A stretch of 64,000 nucleotides of DNA from Sneathiella sedimenti (GCF_017313765.1 NZ_JAFLNC010000004.1:124001-188000), one strand, 5' to 3'. Shown: positions 18,418-28,165, numbered from the stretch's first letter. Translations and numbers: made by a program. Notes: generated by a model from the sequence alone, not told the origin.

Positions 18418-20034
18418 TTAGTGGAGATTAGGTTCGGGCTTCAGGGGCAGGATGCTCGACCCGCTGGCGATTTTGTTCCGGTCCACGATAACTTCGAAAA
18501 CCTCCAAAAGAAGCTTGCTGAAATCATCGTGGGTCATCGGGTCATTGGTGCGGGCCCGCAACCGGTCCCGATCGATATCCGATGACTCGCTCGCCCAGAT
18601 AATAAAGGGCACATGGGTTTGCGTTTCCGGCGCGACAAGATAGGGCATTCCATGCAGATAGACCCCCATCTCGCCAAGTGATTCTCCATGGTCGCTTAAA
18701 TAGATCAGCGATGTTTCATAGCGATCCTGCTTGCCCTTCAGATACTCTATCGCGGCATCCAGAAAGCTGTCGGTATAGAGAATGCTGTTGTCATAGGCAT
18801 TGACGATCTCGGAGTTGGCGCAGGACCCGAGTTCCTTTGACTGGCAGTCCGGTGTAAAGACCGCGTAGTCATCAGGATAGCGCTTGAAATAGGCGGGTCC
18901 GTGGCTTCCCATCTGGTGCAGGACGATCAGGATATCGCCCTCCTGCCGGGCAATATATTCGTCCAGCCCGTCCAGCATGCCGATATCGCGGCATTCCTCT
19001 ACATCACAGCGGCGGTTTCTTTCCGGCGTGTTGAAAAGTTCATAGGGCATGCGGTTCGCCACCCCCTGCGAGCCGGTATTGTTGTCCCGCCAGAGCACGG
19101 ACACGCCGGCCTTGACCAGTACATCGAGGGTATTCTCCGTGAAGCGCGCCTGATCGATGGCGAATTCCGACCGGTTATCGAGGGAGAACATGCAGGGCAG
19201 GGAGACCGCCGTCGAGGTGCCGCAGGAGCGCATATTGCTAAAGGAGATTATGTCATCCCGGCGGGAAAGTTTCGGTGTCGTTTGCCGCGCATATCCGTTC
19301 AGACCGAAGTGATCGGCGCGGGCCGTCTCGCCAATAACAACGATGACCAGTTCATGCTCTTCATCCTCGGCGGGGATATCCGCTGTTTTAACGCGAGGCC
19401 GGAAGGTCGTATCCATTGTGCCGCCGCCCGTATCAATGGCCAGCTTGATCACGGAATAGATCGGGTGGACTGGATTGGTGAAATACCGGAGCGGCTTGTG
19501 TTCGCGGAAAAGGCTGGCGTATGAATCGCCAAAGGGCGCCATGGTGAGCACCCCGACCAGCAGCGCGATTAGGGCCGCGCCGGCCAAGCGCCGCTGTCGC
19601 GCGAACAGGGGGGCTGGCTTGAGGGGAATCAGGACCATGAAGGCGGAAGGCAGGATGCCCAGCAGCCCGACCCGCATGATAAGCCCCCAGTTGAGCAGGT
19701 CGCCGGCCTCGTTGATATCTGTCGCGAGGACATTCCGGATCGTCTCCTTATCGATGGCGATGCCGAGGCTATCGCTGAAATAGCCGACAGTGGCGCCGGT
19801 TATCAGGAACAGAATGGCCACGAGCCGGACCGGCAAGAAGAAGCTGAAGATCGTCCCGAACAACATGATCGCACAGAGCAGGACAGCGCCCTGGGAGATG
19901 AGAAAAGGGAGGTATTGATCTATCCCGTAGACGGCGACGGTTTGCCTGAAGAACTGGGCATTTGCCGTTACCAGCAAAAACGCGGAAACGATCCACAACA
20001 GGGTGCTGTGGCTAAGAGAGAAACGAGGTTTCAT
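18418..20034 (-). CDS. Lipid A phosphoethanolamine transferase (EptA family)
   Basis: The product has 538 residues. Five N-terminal membrane helices (about residues 10-180) are followed by a periplasmic sulfatase-like domain. The catalytic threonine is in SCGTSTAVSLPCMFS, metal ligands are in VVIGETARADHFG and YLSDHGESLGE, and MPYLVAPETQTHVPFIIW is a late family motif. The enzyme moves phosphoethanolamine from phosphatidylethanolamine to lipid A, usually lowering polycationic-peptide binding. The frame extends to 20118, but the membrane protein begins at the ATG at 20034. No PmrAB-type regulator is adjacent. Confidence 0.92.
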   Translation of the reverse strand: MKPRFSLSHSTLLWIVSAFLLVTANAQFFRQTVAVYGIDQYLPFLISQGAVLLCAIMLFGTIFSFFLPVRLVAILFLITGATVGYFSDSLGIAIDKETIRNVLATDINEAGDLLNWGLIMRVGLLGILPSAFMVLIPLKPAPLFARQRRLAGAALIALLVGVLTMAPFGDSYASLFREHKPLRYFTNPVHPIYSVIKLAIDTGGGTMDTTFRPRVKTADIPAEDEEHELVIVVIGETARADHFGLNGYARQTTPKLSRRDDIISFSNMRSCGTSTAVSLPCMFSLDNRSEFAIDQARFTENTLDVLVKAGVSVLWRDNNTGSQGVANRMPYELFNTPERNRRCDVEECRDIGMLDGLDEYIARQEGDILIVLHQMGSHGPAYFKRYPDDYAVFTPDCQSKELGSCANSEIVNAYDNSILYTDSFLDAAIEYLKGKQDRYETSLIYLSDHGESLGEMGVYLHGMPYLVAPETQTHVPFIIWASESSDIDRDRLRARTNDPMTHDDFSKLLLEVFEVIVDRNKIASGSSILPLKPEPNLH

Positions 20035-20246
20035 AAATCTGGCGCATCCGCGATATGGTTTCCAATGCAAAACGCGCCGACAGAACGGAATCCTGTTGCT
20101 GACCGGTTCGCGGGTCATTGACCCTTAGTCGTCAGTTAATCGGAGAAATGTGGGGGATGCAAGATGTTGGTAAGCGGCATTATGCCGCGCCAGCCAGAAA
20201 CCATTGCGGTTTCCGGCATTGTTGTTCAGGAGAGATCAGGCCGGAG

Positions 20247-20687
20247 TCACGCCGTCTTTTTCTTGCGGCCGAGGCCGAATTCCTTGGCGAATTGCGAGCG
20301 CCGCTTCGCGTAAGCGGGCGCTACCATTGGGTAATCCGGCGGGAGGTTCCATTTGGCACGGTATTCTTCCGGCGTCATGTCATAGTTGGATCGCAGATAG
20401 CGTTTCAGCATTTTCAGCTGCTTGCCATCCTCCAGACAGATGAGATAGTCGTTCTGGATAGAACGCTTGATCGGGACCGCGGGTTTCTGTTCTGTCTGCT
20501 CCGTCTCCGAATCCGCGTCAAGCGACGCCAGAGAGCTGTAAACTGACTTGATAACTTCAACCAACTCGGCATTTTCAACCTGGTTATTGCTCACATAGGC
20601 AGCAGTGATATCGGCCGTCATTCGGAGCAACTCCTCACGCTCAGATTGAGATGAGGGGATACCCTCTTTCGAAAAAGATTGTGTCAT
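20247..20687 (-). CDS. MucR/Ros family transcriptional regulator with altered zinc site
   Basis: This is a 146-residue MucR family member: an N-terminal helical oligomerisation half (LLRMTADITAAYVSNN) and a C-terminal DNA-binding half. The finger region reads YLICLEDGKQLKMLKRYLRS, then YDMTPEEYRAKWNLPPDYPM and AYAKRRSQFAKEFGLGRK. Only one cysteine is present and both usual histidine positions carry other residues, so it probably folds without zinc, as some rhizobial members do. MucR proteins bind AT-rich DNA with TpA steps and repress surface and motility genes. The 750-base AT-rich region upstream is a natural target, possibly for autoregulation. Confidence 0.9.
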   Translation of the reverse strand: MTQSFSKEGIPSSQSEREELLRMTADITAAYVSNNQVENAELVEVIKSVYSSLASLDADSETEQTEQKPAVPIKRSIQNDYLICLEDGKQLKMLKRYLRSNYDMTPEEYRAKWNLPPDYPMVAPAYAKRRSQFAKEFGLGRKKKTA

Positions 20688-21440
20688 TGTGCTTTAGCTT
20701 CGTTCGCTTAATGGGGACTGTTTACTTACTCTACTTGTTACGAATTGTTGTGCAATGTCAATACATCGCAGTACGAATAACAGAAAAAAACTCTGAATAA
20801 CGAATCGGAAGTCCTAATACACGGAGTCGCCAGACTAAAAACCTGTCGATTCCATCTTTAGTTTTTCAATTTTAATCCAGAGGCCTTTCTCGAATATTCG
20901 AAATTACAAAATAACATGTTTAAATACGCCACAATTACCTGAGAATTGTAGTATTATTTGAACGTAACATGAATCCAAGTTGATTTTTTCGCGGGTGCAG
21001 AGTCCGGGCGCGAAGTTCGCGATAATATTCAGACCTCTATACTACTATGGATTCAGCCATAGATATCATCTATTAAACTTATAATTAGATATCTACGAAG
21101 GCAAGCGCTTTTAATTATTTTTAAAATTGAATTGATCACCTCGACTAAGGTCGTTTGTGCTAGCTCAAAGTAAAGGTTATTTGCCGCCGAAAAAAAGAGC
21201 ATTAATGGCAGAGTTTTTCTAGGAAGTCTTTGTCACCTGTGCTATCCATCCGGCGCAGTATTTGCGCGCGCGCGAAATACGACTATTCAGCAACTCTTCC
21301 GCCGGCTATTTTCCGACCGTATGAGGAAAGGCGCAAGACCATCGGGTGAGGGTCCCGCGAGTGCGGACGGAGAGGTGTATTATCTGTTTTGCACGGTTCA
21401 TCCGGGGTGGACTGGGCCGGTCCGAAAAGGAGTTCAACAT
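20688..21440. other. Long AT-rich intergenic region between mucR and glyA
   Basis: There is no credible gene in these 753 bases. The first 550 are markedly AT-rich with many TpA steps, unlike the surrounding genome. Near the glyA side, 21258-21280 is GTATTT-GCGCGCGCGCG-AAATAC, a six-base inverted repeat around an alternating GC tract. The final 100 bases form the GC-rich glyA leader with AAGGAG at 21427-21432. I recognise no known riboswitch. Confidence 0.6.
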
Positions 21441-22736
21441 ATGACGATGCAAAGTGCCGAGCTGGCCAACTTTTTCAAAGCCGATCTCGAACGCAACGAT
21501 CCGGATGTCTTTCGGGCGATCGGACTGGAACTTGGCCGGCAACGGGACCAGATCGAGCTGATCGCCTCTGAGAATATCGTCAGCCCTGCCGTGATGGCGG
21601 CGCAGGGCTCTGTGCTCACCAACAAATATGCCGAAGGGTATCCGGGACGCCGCTATTATGGTGGCTGCGAATATGTGGATATTGTCGAGGAACTGGCGAT
21701 TGAGCGCGCGAAGGAACTGTTCGGTTGCGGATTTGCGAATGTGCAGCCCAACTCCGGCTCGCAGGCCAACCAGGGTGCCTTCATGGCGCTGATCAAGCCC
21801 GGCGATACGATCCTTGGCCTGTCACTTGCGGCCGGTGGCCATCTCACCCATGGCGCGGCACCGAACCAGTCCGGTAAATGGTTTAACGCCGTTCACTACG
21901 GCGTGGACAAGGAAACGCACCAGATTGATTTTGATGAAGTCCGCGCCCTCGCGAAGGAACATCAACCCAAGTTGATTATCGCCGGTGGCTCGGCCTATCC
22001 GCGGCATATCGATTTCGCCACCTTCCGCCAGATCGCCGATGAAGTTGGGGCCTTTCTGATGGTCGACATGGCGCATTTCGCCGGCCTTGTCGCGGCGGGC
22101 GTGCACCCGAGCCCGTTCCCGCATGCGCATATCGCAACCACCACCACCCACAAGACTCTCCGCGGTCCGCGCGGCGGCATGATCCTGACAAATGACGAGG
22201 CGATCGCCAAGAAAGTGAACTCGGCGATCTTCCCGGGGATGCAGGGCGGCCCGCTGATGCATGTAATCGCGGCGAAGGCCGTGGCCTTTGGCGAGGCGTT
22301 GACACCGGCGTTCAAGACTTACGCGGCGCAGGTCGTCAAGAATGCGGAAGTGCTGGCGGCGACGCTTGTCGGGCATGGCTTTGATATCGTCTCCGGTGGC
22401 ACCGATACCCATGTCATGCTGGTCGATCTCCGGCCGAAAAAGCTTACTGGCAACATTGCCGAGCGGGCGCTCGAGAATGCTAATATCACCTGCAACAAGA
22501 ACGGTATCCCGTTTGACCCGGAAAAGCCGATGGTCACGTCGGGCGTGCGTCTGGGGACTCCGGCGGCGACAACGCGGGGCTTCGGCACGGCAGAATTCAC
22601 GAAAGTCGGCGACCTGATTGCCGAAGTCCTTGACGGACTGGCTGCAAATCCGGAGGATAACGGTGCTGTTGAGGAAAAGGTCCGTGCAGATGTGAAGAAA
22701 CTCTGCGACGCTTTCCCTCTTTACCCGGAAATGTAG
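21441..22736 (+). CDS. glyA: Serine hydroxymethyltransferase
   Basis: GlyA interconverts serine and glycine with tetrahydrofolate and supplies one-carbon units. The 431-residue product shows [57 protein letters not shown] and the PLP lysine in [16 protein letters not shown]. The ATG at 21441 follows AAGGAG by eight bases. The frame extends to 21321, but that part is leader. It heads the alphaproteobacterial order glyA-nrdR-rib genes-nusB-thiL. Confidence 0.98.
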   Translation: MTMQSAELANFFKADLERNDPDVFRAIGLELGRQRDQIELIASENIVSPAVMAAQGSVLTNKYAEGYPGRRYYGGCEYVDIVEELAIERAKELFGCGFANVQPNSGSQANQGAFMALIKPGDTILGLSLAAGGHLTHGAAPNQSGKWFNAVHYGVDKETHQIDFDEVRALAKEHQPKLIIAGGSAYPRHIDFATFRQIADEVGAFLMVDMAHFAGLVAAGVHPSPFPHAHIATTTTHKTLRGPRGGMILTNDEAIAKKVNSAIFPGMQGGPLMHVIAAKAVAFGEALTPAFKTYAAQVVKNAEVLAATLVGHGFDIVSGGTDTHVMLVDLRPKKLTGNIAERALENANITCNKNGIPFDPEKPMVTSGVRLGTPAATTRGFGTAEFTKVGDLIAEVLDGLAANPEDNGAVEEKVRADVKKLCDAFPLYPEM

Positions 22737-22793
22737 GCGGAATGACCAACAAAGGGGCAGCGGGAGAAGATATGACAGGAAGGGAACGATCGG

Positions 22794-23255
22794 ATGCGCT
22801 GTCCATTTTGTAGCAGTGACGAAACGCAGGTTAAGGATAGTCGGCCGACAGAGGATAATACCGCAATCCGGCGACGGCGGGCCTGTGCAACCTGCGGCGC
22901 CCGCTTCACCACCTTTGAGCGAGTGCAGCTGCGCGAATTGACAGTGGTCAAGAAAGACGGACAGCGGACGCCGTTCGAGCGCGAGAAGCTGGAACGGTCC
23001 GTCAGCATCGCCACCCGCAAGCGCCCCGTGGATCCGGACCGGATCGATCGCATGATAAATGGCATTGTCCGTCAGCTTGAAAGCAGCGGTGATCAGGAAA
23101 TTCCGTCCGACAAGATCGGCGAATTGGTGATGGAGGGGCTGGCCGCGCTCGACAGCGTGTCCTATGTGCGCTTCGCCTCCGTCTACAAGGATTTCCGGGA
23201 AGCCAAGGATTTCGAAGAATTCATCGGCGAGCTCAGCACCAACGTCACGAGCTGA
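22794..23255 (+). CDS. nrdR: Transcriptional repressor NrdR
   Basis: This 153-residue protein has an N-terminal zinc ribbon ([20 protein letters not shown] and [19 protein letters not shown], with four cysteines) followed by an ATP-cone domain. NrdR binds ATP/dATP and represses ribonucleotide reductase genes through NrdR boxes. The length is standard. It lies 57 bases after glyA and 34 before ribD, probably in the same transcript. Confidence 0.98.
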   Translation: MRCPFCSSDETQVKDSRPTEDNTAIRRRRACATCGARFTTFERVQLRELTVVKKDGQRTPFEREKLERSVSIATRKRPVDPDRIDRMINGIVRQLESSGDQEIPSDKIGELVMEGLAALDSVSYVRFASVYKDFREAKDFEEFIGELSTNVTS

Positions 23256-23289
23256 GTGCTGAAACCCGCCCCCAGATATACCGGTACCC

Positions 23290-24405
23290 ATGACTGCCTC
23301 TGATACCCAACGGGACGAATTCCATATGCAGGCCGCCTTGCGCCTTGCCGCGCGCGGTCTCGGCCGGGTGGCGCCCAACCCGGCGGTTGGCTGCGTAATC
23401 GTGCAGAATGGGAATGTCATCGGGCGCGGCTGGACGCAGGACGGCGGACGGCCCCATGCGGAGACCATGGCGCTCGAGATGGCAGGCCCGCGGGCAGAGG
23501 GCGCGACTGTTTATGTCACACTTGAGCCGTGCGCCCATCACGGTAAGACACCGCCCTGTGTGGAGGCCCTCGTCGCGGCCGGGGTTGCCCGTGTCGTGGT
23601 TGCGTTGCGCGATCCGGATGAACGGGTCAATGGCGCCGGTATCGAGATTTTGCAAAAGTCCGGGATCGAGGTTGTCGAGGGTCTGCTTGCCAACGAGGCA
23701 TCGGAGCTGAACGCGGGCTTTATCACCACCCGGCTGCACGGACGGCCGCTGGTCACCCTTAAAATGGCGACTAGTCTCGACGGACGGATCGCGACGGCGA
23801 CCGGCGACAGCAAATGGATCACAGGCGTTGCTGCGAGACGTTATGGACATATGCTGCGGGCACAGAATGACGCGATCATGATCGGTGTCGGCACGGCGTT
23901 GGTCGATAACCCGGACCTGACCTGCCGCATTGACGGCCTCGAACAGTATTCCCCGATCCGCATCGTTGCGGATTCGCGGTTGCGCCTGCCGCTAACATCG
24001 AACCTGGTGGCGAAGGCGCGGGAGGTGCCGCTCTGGATTGTCACCGTGCTTGGCAACGATAAGGACCGGTTGCAGGCTCTGGAAGATCTGGGAGCCCAGG
24101 TGATCGAGGTGCCGGCCAATGAATCGGGGCTGCCCGACATGGGGCTCGGTCTCGAGGCTCTCGCGAAACGCGGAATAACGCGAATACTTGTCGAGGGTGG
24201 TTCCCATCTTCTGGCAACGCTGATAAAAGATGAGTTGGCGGATCGCCTGATGTGGTTTCGCGCCGGTCGGATTATCGGCGGGGACGGCATTCCGGCCCTT
24301 GAGTCCATCGGGCTGGAACGGATAAGCGAGGCGCCAGAACTTCACCTGATCGAGGAACGTCGGTTGGGTGATGATTTATTGGAAAGTTATTTTCTTCGGA
24401 ATTGA
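23290..24405 (+). CDS. ribD: Bifunctional riboflavin deaminase/reductase RibD
   Basis: RibD performs the second and third steps of riboflavin synthesis. The N-terminal deaminase (about residues 8-145) has HAETMALEMAG and the zinc cysteines in TLEPCAHHGKTPPCVEALV. The C-terminal reductase has TLKMATSLDGRIATATGDSK and ILVEGGSHLLATLI. At 371 residues it is full length with both active sites visible. Its TGA lies 5 bases before the ribE ATG. Confidence 0.98.
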   Translation: MTASDTQRDEFHMQAALRLAARGLGRVAPNPAVGCVIVQNGNVIGRGWTQDGGRPHAETMALEMAGPRAEGATVYVTLEPCAHHGKTPPCVEALVAAGVARVVVALRDPDERVNGAGIEILQKSGIEVVEGLLANEASELNAGFITTRLHGRPLVTLKMATSLDGRIATATGDSKWITGVAARRYGHMLRAQNDAIMIGVGTALVDNPDLTCRIDGLEQYSPIRIVADSRLRLPLTSNLVAKAREVPLWIVTVLGNDKDRLQALEDLGAQVIEVPANESGLPDMGLGLEALAKRGITRILVEGGSHLLATLIKDELADRLMWFRAGRIIGGDGIPALESIGLERISEAPELHLIEERRLGDDLLESYFLRN

Positions 24406-24410
24406 GTGGA

Positions 24411-25007
24411 ATGTTTACAGGCATAATTACTGATGTCGGACGGGTTCGCGCCATAGAGAAACTGGGCGATACCCGATATGAGATTGAAACCTCCTACGAC
24501 ACCGACACGATCGATATCGGCGCCTCCATCGCCTGTTCGGGCCCGTGCCTGACAGTGATTGAGAAGGGGGAGGGGTGGTTTGCCGTTGAGGCATCGGACG
24601 AGACGCTTTCCTGCACCAACCTTGGCGACTGGCAAGAGGGCACCGCAGTCAATCTGGAGCGAGCGCTGAAAATCGGCGATGAGCTTGGCGGCCATGTGGT
24701 CACCGGACATGTCGATGCGGTGGTCTCGCTGCTCCAGATGGAAACCATCGGTGACTCGACAAAGCTTGTCTTTTCGCTGCCGGCGAAGTTCGCCGGGCTG
24801 GTTGCAGCAAAGGGATCGATCTGTCTCGACGGTGTATCCCTGACGGTGAATGAGGTCGGGGACGATCATTTCACTGTGAATATCATTCCGCATACGCAGG
24901 AACATACCACCTTCGGTACGTTGACCGTCGGTCGGCGCATTAACTTTGAAATCGATGTACTGGCGCGTTATGTCGCCCGCATGACAGAGGTAAGTAAGAA
25001 AAAATGA
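24411..25007 (+). CDS. ribE: Riboflavin synthase alpha subunit
   Basis: RibE dismutates two lumazine molecules to riboflavin. The 198-residue protein contains two lumazine-binding barrels; the first begins MFTGIITDVGRVRAIE and the second has LGGHVVTGHVDAV. SIACSGPCLTVIE and GSICLDGVSLTVNEVGDD are the paired ligand motifs. The start at 24411 matches the family's MFTGI start. The last four bases overlap the ribBA start. Confidence 0.97.
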   Translation: MFTGIITDVGRVRAIEKLGDTRYEIETSYDTDTIDIGASIACSGPCLTVIEKGEGWFAVEASDETLSCTNLGDWQEGTAVNLERALKIGDELGGHVVTGHVDAVVSLLQMETIGDSTKLVFSLPAKFAGLVAAKGSICLDGVSLTVNEVGDDHFTVNIIPHTQEHTTFGTLTVGRRINFEIDVLARYVARMTEVSKKK

Positions 25008-26116
25008 GCTATAAAGAATACCTCTCCTCGACAGAGGAAATCATTGATGATGCCCGCAATGGCAAGATGTTCGTGCTTGTCGATGCGGAAGACCGGGAAA
25101 ACGAAGGGGACCTGGTGATCCCGGCACAGATGGCGACCCCGGATGTGATCAATTTCATGGCGAAATTCGGCCGCGGGCTGATCTGCCTGTCGATGTCGGA
25201 AGAACGGGTCAACCATCTCGGGCTGCCGTTGATGGCGCAGGATAACGCCTCGCGCCTGACGACGAATTTCACTGTCTCGATCGAGGCGCGCGAGGGCGTC
25301 ACCACCGGCATTTCTGCCGCCGACCGCGCCCATACCATTGCCGTCGCCATCGACCCGACAAAGAACGCACAGGATATTGTCTCGCCGGGCCATGTATTTC
25401 CGCTGGTCGCCCGAGAAGGCGGTGTGCTGCGCCGCGCCGGCCATACGGAGGCAGCGGTTGATATCGCCCGCCTTGCCGGGCTGATGCCGGCGGGGGTGAT
25501 CTGCGAGATCATGAATGATGACGGGACCATGGCGCGCCTGCCGGACCTCGTGAAATTCGCCCAGTTCCATGGCCTGAAAGTCGGCACGATTGCGGACCTG
25601 ATTGCCTATCGCCGTCGCCACGACAGCCTGATCACACGGGAGGTCGAGGCCGATATTTCCAGCAAGTATGGCGGCGACTGGAAGATGATCGTCTTCTCCA
25701 ACCGGCCCGAATATGCGGAGCATGTGGCGCTGGTCAAGGGCGATGTTGCCGGAGAGGAGCCTGTTCTGGTCCGTATGCATGCGCTCAATCTGCTGGGCGA
25801 TGTCCTCGGGGAGCTGGATGAAAATCCGGATACCCTGCATGATGCGATGAAGCAAATCGACAAGGCGGGCAAGGGCGTGGTGGTCCTGATCCGCGAACCT
25901 CGGGCGATGGCTCTCTCCGACCGGGTGCGTCGCAAGCTTGGCGAACCGCTCAAAGAATCCCATGAGCTGCGTGATTATGGTATCGGGGCGCAGATCCTCC
26001 TTGATCTTGGTATCAAGAACATGATCCTGCTCTCCAATCATACGCGGACCGTGGTCGGCCTCGACGGCTACGGGCTGGCGATTACGGAAACCCGCCTTAT
26101 CGAAACGAAAGGGTGA
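25004..26116 (+). CDS. ribB: DHBP synthase RibB with a degenerate GTP cyclohydrolase II domain
   Basis: The N-terminal half (about residues 10-205) is a complete 3,4-dihydroxy-2-butanone 4-phosphate synthase: DAEDRENEGDLVIPAQM, GITGISAADR-like TTGISAADRAHTI, and HTEAAVDIARLAGL. The C-terminal half has the GTP cyclohydrolase II fold, but the zinc cysteines are absent: the expected SECLTGDVFGSLRCDCG region reads MHALNLLGDVLGELDENPDT. Only the RibB activity is predicted, and GTP cyclohydrolase II should be encoded elsewhere. The gene overlaps ribE by four bases and precedes ribH by 3 bases. Confidence 0.92.
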   Translation: MSYKEYLSSTEEIIDDARNGKMFVLVDAEDRENEGDLVIPAQMATPDVINFMAKFGRGLICLSMSEERVNHLGLPLMAQDNASRLTTNFTVSIEAREGVTTGISAADRAHTIAVAIDPTKNAQDIVSPGHVFPLVAREGGVLRRAGHTEAAVDIARLAGLMPAGVICEIMNDDGTMARLPDLVKFAQFHGLKVGTIADLIAYRRRHDSLITREVEADISSKYGGDWKMIVFSNRPEYAEHVALVKGDVAGEEPVLVRMHALNLLGDVLGELDENPDTLHDAMKQIDKAGKGVVVLIREPRAMALSDRVRRKLGEPLKESHELRDYGIGAQILLDLGIKNMILLSNHTRTVVGLDGYGLAITETRLIETKG

Positions 26117-26119
26117 GCC

Positions 26120-26584
26120 ATGAGCAATGACCTACATCTGCTGATTGTCGAGGCGGATTTTTACCGCGATATCTCCGATGCCCTGCTCGACGGCGCGAAA
26201 GAGGTGCTGGATGCGGCGGGCGCGAGCTATGAGATCGTGCAGGTGCCGGGCTGTCTTGAAATTCCAGCGGCGATCCGCTTCGCCATCAAGTCAATGGAGT
26301 TCATGGGCGGTCGGCGACGTTTTGATGCCTATGTCGCCCTCGGCTGCGTGATCCGCGGCGAAACCTCCCACTATGATACGGTGTCGGAGGAAAGTGCGCG
26401 GGCGCTGATGGATATCTCGACGGAATACTGTATTGCGGTTGGCAATGGCATTATCACCTGCGAAAATGACGAGCAGGCCTGGGCCCGTGCCCGCAAAACT
26501 GAAAAGAACAAGGGCGGGGGCGCGGCAGATGCGGCGCTCAAGATGCTCAAGCTCAAGGAAAAATTTGGAATGTTCCCGCGATGA
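26120..26584 (+). CDS. ribH: 6,7-dimethyl-8-ribityllumazine synthase
   Basis: RibH condenses the RibB product with the RibD product to lumazine. In 154 residues it shows [37 protein letters not shown] (the catalytic histidine follows the RGET segment) and [17 protein letters not shown]. The length fits the icosahedral/decameric family. It overlaps nusB by four bases, within a tight rib operon. Confidence 0.97.
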   Translation: MSNDLHLLIVEADFYRDISDALLDGAKEVLDAAGASYEIVQVPGCLEIPAAIRFAIKSMEFMGGRRRFDAYVALGCVIRGETSHYDTVSEESARALMDISTEYCIAVGNGIITCENDEQAWARARKTEKNKGGGAADAALKMLKLKEKFGMFPR

Positions 26585-27060
26585 ATGCGCGTAACGAAAA
26601 ACGGGGCGATAAGCACAGCCGGCGCACGCTCGCCCGGCTGAACGCCGTGCAGGCCCTCTACCAGATGGAGCATGACAACAAACCGCCGCAGGAGGTGGTG
26701 GAGGAATTCCTGCTGCATCGTGTCGGCAAGGAGCTTGATGGCGACCAGTTCAAGGACAGCGACAAGCCGCTGTTCGAGGATATTGTCCTCAACACCAAGG
26801 CCCGTCAGGAGGAGATCGACAAGCTGATCGGCGACCGCCTTGAAAAGGACCGGACGACAGAACGGCTGGAAGTGGTTTTGCTCTGTCTGTTGCGGGCCGC
26901 GACATATGAATTCCTCGCCCGCGTGGATATGCCGGCGAAAGTGCTGATCAAAGAGTATATCGGCCTCGCCCGGACCTTCTTCACCGGCAAGGAACCGGCG
27001 CTGGTCAACGGGGTGCTGGACAAGATCGCGAAAGAGTTACGCACAGGTGAATTTGACTGA
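26581..27060 (+). CDS. nusB: Transcription antitermination factor NusB
   Basis: NusB binds boxA RNA with NusE (S10) in rRNA antitermination. The all-helical 159-residue protein starts with a basic region ([20 protein letters not shown]) and has the conserved C-terminal [20 protein letters not shown] and [14 protein letters not shown]. It overlaps ribH by four bases. thiL begins 1 base after its stop. Confidence 0.97.
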   Translation: MNARNEKRGDKHSRRTLARLNAVQALYQMEHDNKPPQEVVEEFLLHRVGKELDGDQFKDSDKPLFEDIVLNTKARQEEIDKLIGDRLEKDRTTERLEVVLLCLLRAATYEFLARVDMPAKVLIKEYIGLARTFFTGKEPALVNGVLDKIAKELRTGEFD

Positions 27061-27061
27061 C

Positions 27062-28060
27062 ATGGCCGGGACCGGGCGAAATACCAACGAAGGTGAATTC
27101 GCGCTGATCGACAGGGTCCTGAAGCCGCTCGCGGCGGATACGCCTGCCGCGCTTGGCCTCACCGACGATGCGGCGGTCCTCACACCGCCCAAGGGAAAAG
27201 ACCTCGTCCTGACCAAGGACGCCATGGTGGCGGGTGTGCATTTCCGTGAGGCGGACCTGCCCGGCGATATTGCGCGCAAGCTGCTGCGGGTCAATCTCTC
27301 CGACCTTGCGGCGATGGGTGCGACGCCTGTCGGCTATCTCCTTGCGACGTTCTGGCCGGAAGATCTCCCGCATGCCTGGATAACGGAGTTTGCCGAAGGG
27401 CTTGCAGAGGATCAGGAAGAATTCGGCGTCGGCCTTCTGGGCGGGGATACGGTGCGCACGTCCGGTCCGCTGTCATTATCGCTTACCGCAATCGGGAGCG
27501 TTGCGGAAGGCAAGGCGCTCCGGCGGAATGGGGCAGGCGACGGCGACCTGATTGTGGTGTCCGGTACAATCGGCGACGGAGCACTGGGTCTCCGGGCCCT
27601 CAACGGACAACTGCCGGACCTCGACCCGACCTCTGAAGAATATCTCGAGGACCGCTACCAGTTGCCGGAGCCGAGGATGGCCCTTGGCCGCGCACTTGTC
27701 GGCAAGGCGACGAGCTGCATCGATATTTCGGACGGACTGATCGCCGATATCGGCCATATCACGGAGGAATCCGGTCTCGGCGCGGTGATCGAGTGGGAGA
27801 AAGTGCCGCTCTCGGAGGCGGCGCAGGCAGCCGTGCAATCGGAACCGGACCTGATCGCGACAGTGCTGACCGGCGGTGACGACTACGAGCTTGCCTTCAC
27901 CCTGCCAGCCGAGCGACGGGACGATCTCGTGAAGCTGGCGAAGGAAGGTGGCGTCCCGCTCACCATCATCGGGGAGATGATCGCGGGCGAGGGCGTTCGG
28001 GTGCGTCAGGCGGACGGCAATGACATGCCGCTGTCTGTCCGCGGATGGCAGCATTTTTGA
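27062..28060 (+). CDS. thiL: Thiamine-monophosphate kinase
   Basis: ThiL phosphorylates thiamine monophosphate to thiamine diphosphate. The 332-residue product has the AIR-synthase-related fold: GEFALIDRVLKPLA, GLTDDAAVLTPPKGKDLVLT, LRVNLSDLAAMGATPVGYLL, GVGLLGGDTVRT and TGGDDYELAFTLP. The ATG at 27062 follows the nusB stop; the longer frame from a GTG at 27047 inside nusB is less likely. It is the last gene of the glyA-thiL cluster. Confidence 0.96.
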   Translation: MAGTGRNTNEGEFALIDRVLKPLAADTPAALGLTDDAAVLTPPKGKDLVLTKDAMVAGVHFREADLPGDIARKLLRVNLSDLAAMGATPVGYLLATFWPEDLPHAWITEFAEGLAEDQEEFGVGLLGGDTVRTSGPLSLSLTAIGSVAEGKALRRNGAGDGDLIVVSGTIGDGALGLRALNGQLPDLDPTSEEYLEDRYQLPEPRMALGRALVGKATSCIDISDGLIADIGHITEESGLGAVIEWEKVPLSEAAQAAVQSEPDLIATVLTGGDDYELAFTLPAERRDDLVKLAKEGGVPLTIIGEMIAGEGVRVRQADGNDMPLSVRGWQHF

Positions 28061-28074
28061 ACTGTTTTGCGATT

Positions 28075-28093
28075 ATGCATATTAGCTATGCAT
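28075..28093. promoter_or_regulatory. 7-5-7 inverted repeat upstream of the DUF4865 gene
   Basis: ATGCATA-TTAGC-TATGCAT is a perfect dyad 73 bases upstream of the DUF4865 gene and 15 bases after thiL. It fits the T-N11-A pattern of LysR-type operators. The two genes it precedes (DUF4865 and MFS) could form one regulated unit. No regulator gene is adjacent. Confidence 0.4.
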
Positions 28094-28165
28094 TTGTGTG
28101 GGTTGTGTTTTCGTCATATTCTTGACATATTCCACGCGATTTTTATGTACTTCTGGGAGAGATGT

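Noticed and set aside
21822-23468. 548-codon minus-strand frame across glyA and nrdR
   Set aside because: It is antisense to two clear genes with strong motifs; GC-rich third positions leave the opposite strand free of stops.
24300-24410. FMN riboswitch controlling the rib genes
   Set aside because: No RFN-element core was recognised upstream of ribD, ribE or glyA; gene gaps are too short.
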